DNA of 64,000 nt from positions 12,932,501 to 12,996,500 of the forward strand of contig JARFJB010001166.1 of NCBI GenBank assembly GCA_036346205.1, read 5' to 3'. Shown in pieces: positions 21,592 through 33,501 of this stretch. Position numbers and translations under genes: made by a program. Origin of the DNA: Vesta saturnalis. Its lineage: Eukaryota > Arthropoda > Insecta > Coleoptera > Lampyridae. The number at the start of each line of letters is the position of its first letter. Positions within the stretch are counted from its first letter, which is position 1. A model generated the notes under the pieces. It was given only the letters and a program-made list of their open reading frames with translations. It was not told the origin of the DNA and searched no databases.

Positions 21592-21917
21592 CAGGGAATG
21601 AACATACCAGAATTTGGATTACAAAAATAAAAAATTAATTGTTATTCAAATACCACCCAAAGTAAGACATAACAGCTATGGGCAAATTCATAAAAGTATG
21701 CTGTAGTCAATTTATTAGACCAGATAATAATTTTATTATTTTCAGGAACCACCAAAACATATCGAAAAACCACAGAAATATATTTAAATTGGAAGAGTGA
21801 CTGTACAATTATACCAAATGCAATTAACAATGTAGACAAAGTCATTCTTACGATTAGGTAATTTATTTGCATCAAATTCAATTTTTTAGAAATACATTCG
21901 TACAAGTCTATCTCTTA
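21592..21917 (+). pseudogene. Harbinger Myb-like remnant, second part
   Basis: Continuation of the frame at 17553-17990 after pogo element 2: GMNIPEFGLQK then decay. It aligns with 41855-42030, which leads into a Harbinger transposase. The end at 21916-21917 is the TA target of pogo element 3. Confidence 0.5.
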
Positions 21918-24416
21918 GGGGAAGGGCGGACAAGATGGCATAGCATCTTTGATTTGCCTGTAAATGCCATATTTTTCAATCCAAGGCAATAATTTTTATT
22001 CGTAGAGATGGTCACAAGAGTGTAGTTTGTTTTACATTAAAGAATGATTAACTTTCAAGAAACATTTATTTTGAAAAAAATAAATTACAAAACCCTTACA
22101 AAATCCGTCTTGCCCGACCATGCTGGGCAAGATGGCATACAAATAAAAAATATTTTGGACAACAAATAAAATAACTAGAAATAAAGAAAACAAGTTCAGT
22201 TTACAATATTTCGCACAAAAACGTTTTACCCTTTTTGGTAATCCTGCACACTCGGCATGGGACCATAAACCACGACTGGCACTTTAACCAACCTCGCTAC
22301 TTTTGGATCGGCTGTATAAGTCATTACAATATAAACAGGCACAATCATCTTCATCACTCTGACTTTCACCATAATTTATGTTATAACCATCATCGGAGCT
22401 ATCATCTACAACCAGCTTTTTTTGACTACCGTTCTTTTACTTTTCTTTGCTCCTTTAACTTTTCTCAGTTTCTTTTTCACGAAGTTCTTTTAAGAATGGG
22501 CTCTCTGTCAATACGTCTTGATAAGTGTTCTTGGTTTTACGTTTTGGGTTTTTCCTACAATCACTATGAGGTTTTGGTGACAAGTTATCTACTAATGTCT
22601 GGATATTCACAGAATTCAACATGGCTGATTGGGTATCATTTGACCCATCTACAAGATTTCTAGTTAGATTGGAGGTTGAAGGGCCTGGAACACTAGCTTC
22701 TAGCTGATTTTCATCACATGGTACGTTCAGTAGGTTTCGATCATTATCAGTTTCAGGATTTTCAATGTCTGTAGTTAAACTGGGTAAGAACATATGTTTT
22801 GGGAATATATTTCTATTGAAAGGAGCAATTCAGTAGCACGAAAGCCACTAAAGGCGATTGTGAGTGTAGCTGTCCTTTCATATGCTGTATTAAAAGCTGA
22901 GCGATTTGATAAATCGTAACAGGACGACCGGTTCATTTTCATCCATTCTGTCATAGCCTGATTGTAGTATTCTGCAGTGGCCCAAAAAGGCCACGTCTAA
23001 TGGTTGAAGCCTGTGTACAATGGGCTGGTAAGCAAAGAGTACAACCGAATTTTCCTTCGCTAACTGCAATGCTTCTATGTTTTTGTGGCTCACATGTCCA
23101 TCAAGAAGTAGTAGAGCCTTTTTCTCTGGCGTTGGCCTAACAAAGGAGATAAAATGCTGCATCCATTTAAAAAATAGATCTCCTGTCATGTAACCAGATT
23201 CATTGTAGAGTCTTAAGGTGCCTGTAGGGGCTGCGTCGTACAAAAGCGCATTATATTTTTGCGCGAAATATAATTGATGGGGAACATAGGTCCTGCCAGA
23301 ACTTACGCAAGCTACCACAGTAGTATGAGTACCTCTTTCTGCGCTAGTTACCGCACCTACTTGTTTCTTGCTCCGCAAATACTTTGCTCGGTACTTGGAC
23401 AGTAGTAATCGCTGACTCATCCATGTTGAATATCATCGTATTATCTATTGAATGTTCTTCCACTACATTCTCCAAGCTAGTGAAATATTTTCTATTTGAG
23501 CTTTATTAAACGCTTCTGCACGCGCAAGCAGGTAGCCTCGAAGTCTCAATGAAATTTCATGATTTCTGTATCTGAATCCCCAGCCAAGATTTCCCAGCCA
23601 TTTTCTTTTGACGATTAAATGGATGACGCAATTTCATCTTCTCTGCAACTTTATAAGAAGGACAAACATCATTGGTTGTTAACCCAAAAAGCGAGACTCC
23701 AGTTCCAGTATATTAGCCACTATGGCTTTTCAGCCTCTTCGCTTAGTGCATTTTCGTGACAACCAAGATGTTTTGTGGTGTTAATCTATTTTGTTTTATT
23801 TCCAACTCGGCGCCGTAATGTTGTTGCAGGAACATTAAAAGTTTTACTAGCGAGTGCCCAACCCATTCCTTTCTTTTTAACAGTGTCTATAGCTCGCGCC
23901 ATGTTTGCTTCATCCCAGGTTTCCCTATTTGTTTTCCTTATATATGTGTAAACCATCTGCAGAAAAAGATTAGCGTCACTAAATTCTGTAGCGGGTAGGA
24001 TGGGATAGTGCGGGCAAGATGACATACCGTGCCCTCTTGCCCAGCAAATAAGTATGCCGACTTGCCCGTTTTGTCCGTTAAAACATTTTTTACAAATATG
24101 GATATTTAAAAAAGATAAAACAATATAATGCCAATTACTTTACAATAACGATGGTATAAAAGAAATAAATAAATTAAATATATAAAGAAAAAAATGGTAT
24201 TTTTTGGAGACTTACATTCGATCGACCTCACTTAGAACAACACAAACACGACTAACTTCCGCGTCGTTGGTGTAACTGACCTGCTGGCGCATATACGCAC
24301 TGTTGCCGCTTTGTTCAATATTATTTAATAGGTATAGATATTTTTGTTGGGCTAGATTAGCCGGTAGAGCCAATATGCCATCTTGCCCGAGTATGCCATC
24401 TTGCCTGCCTTTTCCC
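21918..24416 (-). mobile_element. Pogo-like transposon 3
   Basis: The left end GGGGAAGGGCGGACAAGATG is matched by the complement of the right end, GGGAAAAGGCAGGCAAGATG. TA at 21916-21917 and 24417-24418. The motif GGGCAAGATGGCAT recurs just inside both ends (22129-22142, 24370-24400) and once more upstream of the transposase start (23998-24080). Confidence 0.92.
22440..24025 (-). pseudogene. Pogo-like transposase 3
   Basis: Helix-turn-helix region with TWDEANMARAIDTVKKKG and WALASKTFNVPATTLRRRV (about 23920-23800). First Asp in IFNMDESAITTVQVP (about 23430), then a frameshift into VGAVTSAERGTHTTVVAC. Second Asp in LLLLDGHVSHKN (about 23105), third in HRLQPLDVAFLGHCR (about 23010). The 22455-22793 frame is a polar, charged C-terminal tail. 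At least two frameshifts plus loss of sequence between 23440 and 23780 make it inactive. Confidence 0.85.
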
Positions 24417-24438
24417 TACATTACTACTTTCGTTTGTA

Positions 24439-25000
24439 CCGTCAGCTGGGGTAAGTTTGGCCCTTTATGGATAACTTTGTCCCAAAAACTGAAAAAGATT
24501 TGTTGTTCTCTATATTGCACTTAGGATAGAGCTACTGACTTAATCCGTGCATCACTCAATAGGTAGCAGCACTGGCTTGACTATAAGCCACTTTTGGTTT
24601 AGTTCCACTTCTCACCACCAATGCAGTGCTGCTTCTTCTTTGTTACTTCATAGTTAACTGTTTTGGAGCCCTTCCAACTTTTGATAGTGCAGCCTTATTC
24701 CAAAGCTTTTGATACCTGGTAAGTGATGTTTCTATTACTTTATTCATTTGTTTAACAAGTTATTATCATAACTACTCTTTCTTATTTGTATTTTTAGAGC
24801 TGAGATAGTTTTTCTAGTTCAGTACAACTTTGTCCCAGACTTAGGGTAACTTTGCCCATGGTGGCTGGGCAAAGTTACCGCAAGCTACAATATTTATTTT
24901 CTATACCTATTAAAATTACCATTATCAATGGTTTCATTGACATAATTTCCTTCTTGATCTATGAAAAAACAAACTGGTTGTTTAAAAAAAAAGGTTAATT
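24439..25000. mobile_element. Pogo-like fragment (left end only)
   Basis: Starts after TA (24437-24438) with CCGTCAGCTGGGGTAAGTTT, related to the ends of pogo element 1. Internal copies of the theme occur at 24822-24890 (AACTTTGTCCCAGAC, GGGCAAAGTTACC). There is no transposase and no right end; the non-LTR retrotransposon begins where it stops. Confidence 0.6.
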
Positions 25001-25004
25001 TAAT

Positions 25005-27035
25005 TTTTTGTACTTAATCAAATTCAGCCGCAACAATAAATGGTGGTTTTACATTAAATGGAAATCTAATAAATCGGTCGATAGTCATGTAGAATACGTT
25101 GGTGCTAGAAATATCTGCAAAAGTGTCATCACTAAAACTAAAAAGTTGTTCGAACAAGGAAAATGTAATGAACTAGCTACATCTCCTTTAGGCAGTCGTA
25201 AATTTTGGCCATTACTAAAAAATTTGGAACATCCGCATTCCCCCCCCTGACATCTATTGACAGATCGGTAGTTGCTGATTCTGTAGAAAAAGTCAATGTT
25301 TTTGTGGATTTGTTTGCATCAAACTCGTGTCTCAATGATTCTGGAAAAGATGTGCCCCTACTCAACTCTTCTTCATATGCTATAAAACCAATTCATTTTC
25401 GGTACAAGCTCTTGGAATCGATCATCAATAGGCTTGATCTCAATAAGGCGACTGGCCCAGACGGTATCCCAGCTATTGTCTTAAAGAAATGTTCCCCCGA
25501 ACTAGTACCAGTCCTATCTAAGCTCTATACGATCTCTATGTCTTCTGGGTAATTCCCTTCATCATGGAAGTTAGCAAATGTTCAACCTATTCCCAAAAAA
25601 AGGCGATAAGACCGATCCCTCAAATTACCGACCAATTGCCATCACTTCCATTTTGTCTAAAATCATGGAAAAAGCCATCAATCAGCAACTGCTCACATTC
25701 CTTGAAACTTACAAACTCCTTAGTGACCACCAATATGGGTTTAGGCAAAGTCGTTCAACAGGCGATCGTCTTTCATATGTGACCCAAGTTTGGAACAATA
25801 CAGTAGAGTCGTCCGGTGAAACAGTTGTAGCCGCTTTAGATATCTCAAAGGCATTTGACCAAGTTTGGCATAAGTATTTACTTGCCAAACTCACCTCGTT
25901 TGGGTTAAATGATACGCTCATCAACTGGGTTTCTAGTTTCCTTGATAAAAGACGAATACGTGTCGTAGTTGATGGCTTTTTTTCAAAAGAAGTTAGCACT
26001 AACGCTGGCGTACCACAGGGATCCGTTATAGCGCCTACACTTTTTCTGCTGTACATAAATGACCTTATTTCTTCAACAACTAACCCCATCCCTTGCTTTG
26101 CTGACGATAGCACTCTTCATTGTAGTTCATCTCAGTCTACTCATAGTGATAATCCACCTTCTATGTCAAATCAAGAAATGAAAGCTGAAATGGCAAATTC
26201 AATCAACAAAGACATTCAACGTATTCTCGAATGGGGAAGCAATAATCTAGTTAAATGTAATGCTAACAAAACTCAGTGTTGCCTTATGTCCGCCAAAAAA
26301 GATCGATCATTTCCTGTTATAAGTATGAATGGCTCAGTTCTTAAGTTTTCAGACTCTATTACTCTGTTGGGTATGACTGTATCTTCAAATCTCTTATGGG
26401 TTGACCATCTTCTGTCAGCTACTAAAACAGCTGCTCGTAAAATAGGCTTTTTGTACAGATCTAAGCAGTACTTTACCTCTCGACAACACCTTCTGTTGTA
26501 TAAGGCCCAAATTCGGCCTCATCAGGAATATAATTCTCACCTTTGGGTTAGTGCTCCCCAATACGCTCTCGATATCGTTGATCGTATTCAAAAGAAAGCG
26601 ATTAGGCTTATAAATGACCCGTCCTTAACTTCTCACATACAGTCCCTTGAACATAGAAGGATGGTTTCAGTTCTTTCTTTGTATTATCGTTATTACAACG
26701 GCTATTGTGCTGCTGAATTATATTCTTTGATACCATCTCGGGCTATCTTTGCGAGAAACACTCGGTTCGCTCATTCTCATCATCAGTATGCAGTACAAAT
26801 CTCCACTTGTCGTACCAAATGGGCGCAATACATATTTTTTTACACGGCTTCTAAACTCTGGAATGATCTCCCTAGTTCCTGTTTTCCTCTCACTTATGAT
26901 ATGAGAAAATTCAAGGTAGCTGTTCATAGGCATCTATTGGCAATTCATTATCCCTCTATCCATCCTCCTAAGTGTTCCTGAGTGCTTTAGCACGATAGGC
27001 CTAATTTAGCCTGTTCAGGTCCACAATCATAAAAA
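25005..27035 (+). mobile_element. 5'-truncated non-LTR retrotransposon (jockey-like)
   Basis: Contains the end of the linker and the whole reverse transcriptase, but no endonuclease domain, as expected of 5' truncation during target-primed insertion. The 3' end after the stop has a short untranslated region with a small hairpin (GTGCTTTAGCAC) and finishes in a short A-run near 27030. The target duplication was not resolved. Confidence 0.8.
25008..26981 (+). pseudogene. Non-LTR reverse transcriptase
   Basis: Upstream linker (EYVGARNICKSVITKTKKLF, then SPLGSRKFWPLLKNLE) changes frame near 25240. RT begins with LDLNKATGPDGIPAIVLKK (about 25435-25490). A stop TAA follows MSSG at 25550, then a +1 shift occurs in a run of seven A at about 25596; the family motif IPKKGDK needs six. 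From 25578 the frame is open to 26981 with NYRPIAITSILSKIMEK, ALDISKAFDQVWH, the AGVPQGSVIAPTLFLLYIND block and the catalytic FADDSTLH (about 26098), then thumb and C-terminal segments. The jockey/CR1 relation is inferred from these motifs. Confidence 0.87.
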
Positions 27036-27264
27036 AAATATATACATTAAATTTAATCTCGTTTTCAATGTAATGAATGTAAAGATGAGTCTCGCTCGCT
27101 TTTACCTGTGCGCTAAACAAGGGTGTATATTGGCCGGTAAATGTGCACATTTACCCCCATATCCTTTTTTATTATAACACATGTATAACTATGTATATAG
27201 TAATTTCGATATGATTAACATCACTAACCAAATTATGCTTTCAAACCTTTTATTTCGCATTTAG

Positions 27265-27441
27265 GTGACACCTACCACTTCACGTTTAAATCATAATCGT
27301 GATTATTATAAATATGGGAAACCAACAAACGTTCAAAAACAGCCAAACACCGACGAACGACCAACAAACCATTGCAATCGGTAACATTTTGAAAGTTGGA
27401 AGGGTAACTTCACGTCTAAATTATAATCGTGATTATTATAA
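27265..27441. repeat. 130-140 bp tandem repeat array, left part
   Basis: About 1.3 units of the repeat also seen at 38034-38425 and 52266-52875. Each unit contains TTCACGCCTAAATTATAATC, the palindrome ATAATCGTGATTAT and runs of CCAACAAACG. The array is cut at TAA (27439-27441) by the Harbinger element and resumes in phase at 38034. Confidence 0.85.
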
Positions 27442-27765
27442 GGAGCCTATTCTGTATTGTGTCGTTAACTAACGATGTCGTAATGGTAACGACTCGAACT
27501 TGAACGATAGTTACATTCTATATCACTATCGTTAAAGAAATAGTCGTTGGATGATCGTTATAGTAGTCGGCAATATGAACAGAATTTGTTGACATTAGAA
27601 CTATTTCAAAGCCGAAAATAACAAATGTCAAAAAACATAACCTTACTGAGACAGAGAAAAGGTAAAAACGCGCAATGTATTTTGTATTTGTAAAATATAC
27701 CTACACATTTTGGTAAGCTTTTAAGTTAATATAATGTGGGATTAAAAAATTTCAGACAAATCATC

Positions 27766-28646
27766 ATGGCTAACCAAACTCCAAAACGACCACGAGCTGG
27801 CAAAATAATAAGAGGCTAATACATACTGTACATTGGGCACCTCAAATCAAACAAGGCCTTTAGGGAGAACAAATTTGACGCTAATCAACCTCATATCATA
27901 GAGGAAACTTGGGAAAAATTAGTGCAATTACTAAATGCATCTGGTGGCCCGATAAGAAATGTAAAAGAGTGGACAAGGGTATCTGTAAATACATCTACAA
28001 TTGTATATTACATAAACATATTCTAGATTTTTACTGACTGGCGGTCTCAAACCAAACGAAAGGCCAGAAAGTTGAAAAGTACTCAAAGGCAAACTGGAAA
28101 CAAAGATGTGTCCGAATATTCCCTAACAGACATCGAACAAATACTTATGAACACAATTTGTTGGGTTGTAGTCGACGGAATGTCAGAAACTCCGGAATTT
28201 GGAATTGGTAATATGTTTTAAAATCTTTTCTTATGTTCTATCTAATAAAAAGGTGGCATATTAGCGACTTCTTCGGCATCTTTGTCCGTCGATGAAAACA
28301 TTGACAATGATATGGAAAATAAGGAGAATATTGCTATTACTTCTACAGCAGCTCCATCTAACGTACAGGAAGTCGGTTCTGAGCACCCTTTGAAAAGAAA
28401 GAGATCAACAGTAATCAGCTGCTTAAAAGAGATCATCAATAACGATGAGAAAAAGAAGACGAAATCGACATTCTTCGAAAGATAAACGATAATCTGGAGA
28501 AGTTAACCGACATCCAAAGGAGGAGGCTAAAATTGCGACAGATGGAGCTTCAGATCAAGTATGAAAAGGTGACCTTTGTATTGCACAGTGATGACGATGA
28601 GAAAACTAGTTATATTGTAGCCAAGTGCAATCTATACAGCTTTTGA
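27766..28646 (+). pseudogene. Harbinger Myb/SANT-like accessory protein
   Basis: From ATG 27766 a basic leader (MANQTPKRPRAGK) leads into a Myb-like trihelix segment (IEETWEKLVQLLNASG, about 27900; RNVKEWTR). A 45-bp GT-AG intron (27979-28023) joins to IFTDWRSQTKRKARKL. A second intron (about 28208-28251) joins GMSETPEFGIG to GILATSSASL. The C-terminus is a charged, probable coiled coil (DEIDILRKINDNLEKL). One TAA at about 27817 and one frameshift near 28455 break it. In Harbinger systems this protein imports the transposase and binds the ends. Confidence 0.8.
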
Positions 28647-28680
28647 CATAAAATGTAAAAATTAGTGTATTTTTGATTGA

Positions 28681-29872
28681 CTAAAAAAGATTTTGAATTA
28701 ATTGATTCCTTAACATCCTTCCTCTATTTAACAGGGCTTCCGGATCATCAACATCATTACCTTCATCATTAACATTGTTGAATTCTAGGTCTTCGTTCAC
28801 TGAAACAAACAAATTTATAAATTGTTCCTTAGATTGCCTACATAGCATACTTACTTTTGACACCTCTATTTAGCATTAAGTTATGTAGTGTCTCACATTC
28901 ATGCGTTATACGAACTGCAAATTCTGGTTGATAATGTAGAATACGGTGTGGATTCAAGTAACGCTATACTCCCTTTATCAATCGAAATGCACGTTTTACA
29001 CGATTACGTATTTGACAATGTCGTGTGTATCGAAACTCGGGTGTATCAGGAGCAGCTCCATGAATTGGTGTTAAGAAATAAGGCAACAAAGGATAACCAG
29101 CATCTCCAAATAAATATGAGTGTTCGTCTCCTGCGATAAAATTCCCATGCAACAAGTCCTTCACTGAACTCATTGTGAAAATAGCAGCATCATGCACACT
29201 ACCGGGAAATCGAGCATCATTGGCCAATATCCTGCAATTTACATCGTAGATCTTACAAATTATAACAGGTTACGAAAGTATAAGTAGACTAATTTAAAAC
29301 ATCATTATGAACTTACAAGCTGACAATTGAGACTATAAAAACCTTTTCTGTTCATGAATACGTTAGCAGGATATCCCAAATTGATACGTTGTGGTGTGGC
29401 TATGCCTATATGTGTGCAATCAATGCAACCTACTACTCCTGGTAATTGAAATTGCTCAAAAAAACTACAAGAATTGAAGTATTACTGACACCCTATTCTT
29501 ATCGACAACATACACACCCTTGCTTCACGTTGGCCAGATCTATTGCATTTTGTGGGAACCCTATGTAAGTGTTGGCGAAGTGATTTACATTTATATCAAC
29601 AATTTCGTGTAAATGTCTGCTCACTGCTGGCTGTGCAGAAGACACCAGTCTATCTGCACCTACCGGCTTTTGATAGCTCCCATGTGCCAAAAAACTTAAC
29701 GCAGAAAAAAACCGTACAATAGGTGGGGCTCTTGTTCGACGACTATTCACATTATTCAAAAATGGTAACATTTCCTCCAAAAGATCTCTTGCGGTTTCAA
29801 TATTCAAACAAAAAGATTGCCTAAAGAATTCCTCTGGTAATTCAAAGCGATTTGATGCGTCTCTTAAATGGC
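28681..29872 (-). pseudogene. Harbinger transposase, main part
   Basis: Reads downward from RRHLRDASNRFELPEEFFRQ (29872), SYQKPVG and QPAVSRHLHEI. After LANVKQG a 51-bp GT-AG intron (about 29514-29464) joins to FFEQFQLPGVVGCIDCTHIG with the first catalytic Asp (about 29430). After SLNCQL a further intron starts at GTAAGT (about 29320) and joins to DVNCRILANDARFPGSVHD. The second catalytic Asp is in YLFGDAGYPLLPYFLTP (about 29105). HYQPEFAVRI, ETLHNL and a C-terminal GRMLRNQLIQNLF complete it. Only one internal stop (after LIKGV, about 28964) is seen here. The N-terminal exon is displaced to 37714-37831. Confidence 0.88.
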
Positions 29873-30667
29873 GTCGTGTAACGGTATAAACGGGTGGTAG
29901 AACGGGATTACAGATAAAATTCGCCTTTTTGCCCCGACTAGCCAGCGTATGGGGGTAGGTCAGATGTTGAAAAATTTTGCACAACTAGAATAATAAATCG
30001 TACGTAAGTCAAAATAGGGGATGAAAACAAAATCAATTCGGTAAGGGCGCCAGAATGTTTGGTAGTCAAAATAAGGGTCGTCGTGCCAAAATTACGAGTA
30101 CATAGCGTGTCTAAACATACAAAAAACATACGCTTACCTATCCGCAATCAATTCCAGGTGTGCTGGACAGCAACTCAGCAAACCACCTGAAATAGGGCTT
30201 CAAAAGCACTACACGCTTGTCAAATAACAGCGTGATAAACACTCAATAAAGTTACGTTAATACACTTTAGTGTAAATAATTAGGCATTAACTAATAATCA
30301 AAACAAAACTAAAAAAAATAAGCTATAAAATGCACTCTAAATGAATTAATTCTCAACGAAAAATCAAATAAAACACTAAATATTAAGAACGCTATTACTC
30401 AATAAAACAAAAAACTAACTTCGTTACGTTAAAACTAAACTACCGGTAACTTGCAATTTGCAAAAACTTTTACGTAACACAAAAGGGTTTCCACAGAATT
30501 AAAACACATTTATAAAGCCTAACAAAATTATAATAAAATAAATAAAAAAGGATAAATATAAAAATGTAAACATACGATAATGCGTATAAACAAAAAAAAT
30601 ACAAGGGCTTAAAAGGCGACAGGATGTCTGATCAGAATGCTGCTTTACGCCAGTCTAAATGGTTTAA

Positions 30668-30669
<2 letters not shown>

Positions 30670-30745
<76 letters not shown>
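30670..30745. repeat. (AT)n run, left flank of promoter-bearing repeat A
   Basis: A pure AT dinucleotide run. LTR copy 1 has only a short AT-rich site (CGGTATATACATATTGATAG, 13481-13500) at the equivalent place, so the run arrived or expanded with the insertion. A matching run at 33440-33499 closes the insertion. Confidence 0.9.
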
Positions 30746-30747
<2 letters not shown>

Positions 30748-33434
30748 TTTGAGATGTTCAGAAAGAAGTAAAAGAAGGATCGGACAGTTTAAATGATAAT
30801 TTAGTTATAAAAAGGGGTGATTTCAAGCTCGATACATGTGCGAGACTTTGTTTGATAGAAATCTGGTTCACGATGTGTTTAAAGTAGATTTGTTTTGTAC
30901 AAAATAGTCTGAATATTATTTACATAGTTTGGTTTTATCATAAAAAGCATTGTGCTACCAACAAAAATGTCAAGAATGTTAAATACACTTATTTTCGTAA
31001 AGTCAATTTAGTATTTCATTTATTTCAATAAAAGTCAATTTTTCGAGGGTATTTTGGCAAGTGAACACTTTACAGGTGTTTAAACATAAATTGTATAGTT
31101 AGGATTATGTTAGGGATATTGCATAAATAGTTTTAGAATGCAGGAAATGTGAAAATTTCATAAAAGGGTTATAATATGGACATTTTAGACATTTTTCTCA
31201 CATATTTCTGGAAGCAACTCGTGACAAACATTGTGTTGTAATATATTATCTTTTGATTTTTAATGGTACTTTAATTATACAATCTAAACGTTTCGATAAC
31301 ACTTACAGTTATCTTCGTCAGTAGTAATGTTTGTAACTGTAAGTGTTATCGAAACGTTTAGATTTATAATTTAAAGTACACCATTAAAAATCCCAAAGAT
31401 AAGTATTTTATTATGAGTGTTAATGGTGAAAGTTTACATTTTCATATTGTGATGTAAGTTTAACAGCAAGAACAATGCATAGAACAATTTAGCATAAAGA
31501 CATTCATAGTGATATACATTTTATAATGAAAATTTCAGTAAGTGTGTTAGACGAAGGGACTTTTTTAATGCAACACTATATGACTCAATGCATTAGAAAT
31601 GAATAGTGAAAATAATAAAGACAAGTATTACAAACCTCTAACATAACATTTTGAGTGTTGAAAACATTTTTAAATATAAGTTATTTGCTATTTTAGATTT
31701 AAGTTTGGTTAGGTTATAATTTCTAAATTTTTTGCATTAATTTATAGTTTTTTCATATTATTAGGCTTTAATTATGCTCTTAAAGCAATTAATAGGAGTT
31801 CTTTCTCAGTATCTCACAGTTTTATAAGGATACATTGCATTTCACCGCAAAATTGTATGAAATATGAGGTGAATTTAGAATATTTTTACATAAACTTAAA
31901 ATTTCTTCAAATTCGAGATTTCTAACACTAAAAGTATGTTTTCTTATGTAAAATTTTCCCAGAATTCCGTTTATGTAATTAGATTAAGTGTAGCTTGTAA
32001 GTTTAGATAGTTATAAGCAAATTCAATTTAGATTAAGTGATTTCGCATATTATTTTAGGAACAATAGCTTGTTAGGTGTCTTTTGTTCGAAATTTTATGT
32101 AGTTTTCATTTCTGTTGTTAGTTTTAAATTCGTTAATGTATAAGAAAGTTATGGCCAAATTTCTATTTTAGTCCAAATTTTTAAATGTATCAACCAATCA
32201 GAGCCTTAGTTACTTAGCTAGTATGGCTGAAAAAAAATTGAATTTTTAGTAACAACCAAAAAGGTATAAAAGGAAGTGCTCTGGAAGTCTTGATCTCTCT
32301 CTCTAGAATTTGTTAAAATTTAAAATAAGGTTAAAGCAGTGTTGTGCATTTGTGTAAAAAGTAAGTTTTCATAACCTAATTTAATCATCGTAAAGAAAGT
32401 TATAATTTACGAAGGAAATATTCGAGAGCAATTGTTCTTATACCGGCGATTAAATTAAATAATTCGGTCTCCGATACCTGTTAGTTTTCGGAAAATATTA
32501 TATGAGTTAATTTGTGTTACGATTTTGTTAAGAGTTTTTCGTGTTATCATATTTGCTTTAATTCCGTTTTACCAAATTAAAATCACATTTATTTGGTTAT
32601 CTGTTTTATTTCTGGGTACAATTTCTTCTAAATAAAATAAATTTGATCCGCCATCTAAAAATAAAAGAGATAATAACAAAATTTTGGACAACATTTAAAC
32701 ATTTTTTTAACCGATAACAATCAATAAGTTTTAATTTATTTAAATAAAAAAATTTACCAAATTAAAATAAGTGACTGGAGTGTTGCCGATTTGGAAAGAA
32801 ACATCATTAGTTTTTTTTGGAAGTTGGTGTCATCGACAATCCGAGTACTGGTCAGCTGCATATGGGTGTATGGTAACAGCTAGAATCGAGTGGAAAGTGC
32901 CTGCATCAATTTGGAACAACTCGGAGACATCTTATTGCATTGAGGACAGTATATGTGAGTCACATTTTTTTGTATATAACCCTATTTATTGTGGACATTT
33001 ATTTGGTAAATTTCCTGAAAATTTTTATTTATTAGGTATATGTATTGGTATAGGATTTCAAACAATTACTTGTATAAACACCTGTAAAGGAAACAAAATT
33101 TTAAATTGTGGACGTAAACAGTAAATTTCCAAATTATTATTTGACAATTTTGACATTATTAATTTCACTCAATTACATTACAACGCATGCGTTGGAAGTA
33201 AATTATATTCAGAATAATTCTTATACATTTGTAATAATTTTATAAAGTGTAAATCATATACACACATTCAGATTAAATTTAATTTCCAACTAAATACATG
33301 ATCCCTATCCCCAAATTGAGATTGAGCTAGTTCGGTGCACAGTTAATCATTAATCATATAATTACTAATTGATCCATATCCCCATATTCGTTCATTTAAT
33401 TATTAATTTCCAATAATTTAATTTTAATCATTAC

Positions 33435-33439
<5 letters not shown>
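30746..33439 (+). mobile_element. Promoter-bearing repeat A inside the LTR
   Basis: A 2.7-kb insertion in LTR copy 2, bounded by AT runs. CCAATCAGAG at 32194 and TATAAAAGG at 32265 (71 bp apart) are followed by a CT-rich initiator-like stretch and a GTAAGT donor at 32361. A second donor-like GTGAGT occurs at 32955. The same set with the same 71-bp CCAAT-TATA spacing occurs in repeat B (49641/49712). The frame at 32771-33124 is not conserved in B and is probably not coding. The type of element is unknown. Confidence 0.6.
31246..31402. repeat. 157-bp hairpin repeat
   Basis: The left arm (TTTTTAATGGTACTTTAATT, then ATCTAAACGTTTCGATAAC) is mirrored by the right arm around a spacer near 31318-31334. 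It is MITE-like in form. The minus-strand core CTGACGAAGATAAC ... GTTATCGAAA resembles a hammerhead ribozyme core with one extra base. Confidence 0.7.

Positions 33440-33499
<60 letters not shown>
33440..33499. repeat. (TA)n run, right flank of repeat A
   Basis: A 60-bp TA dinucleotide run. LTR sequence resumes at 33500 with CGTGGATTATATACCCACAC. Confidence 0.95.

Positions 33500-33501
<2 letters not shown>

Noticed and set aside
21642..21905. Hydrophobic minus-strand frame
   Set aside because: Antisense to the Harbinger Myb remnant; a similar antisense frame occurs at 41793, which follows from shared DNA.
32771..33124. 118-codon frame in repeat A
   Set aside because: Not conserved in repeat B; starts with GTG; no recognisable domain.
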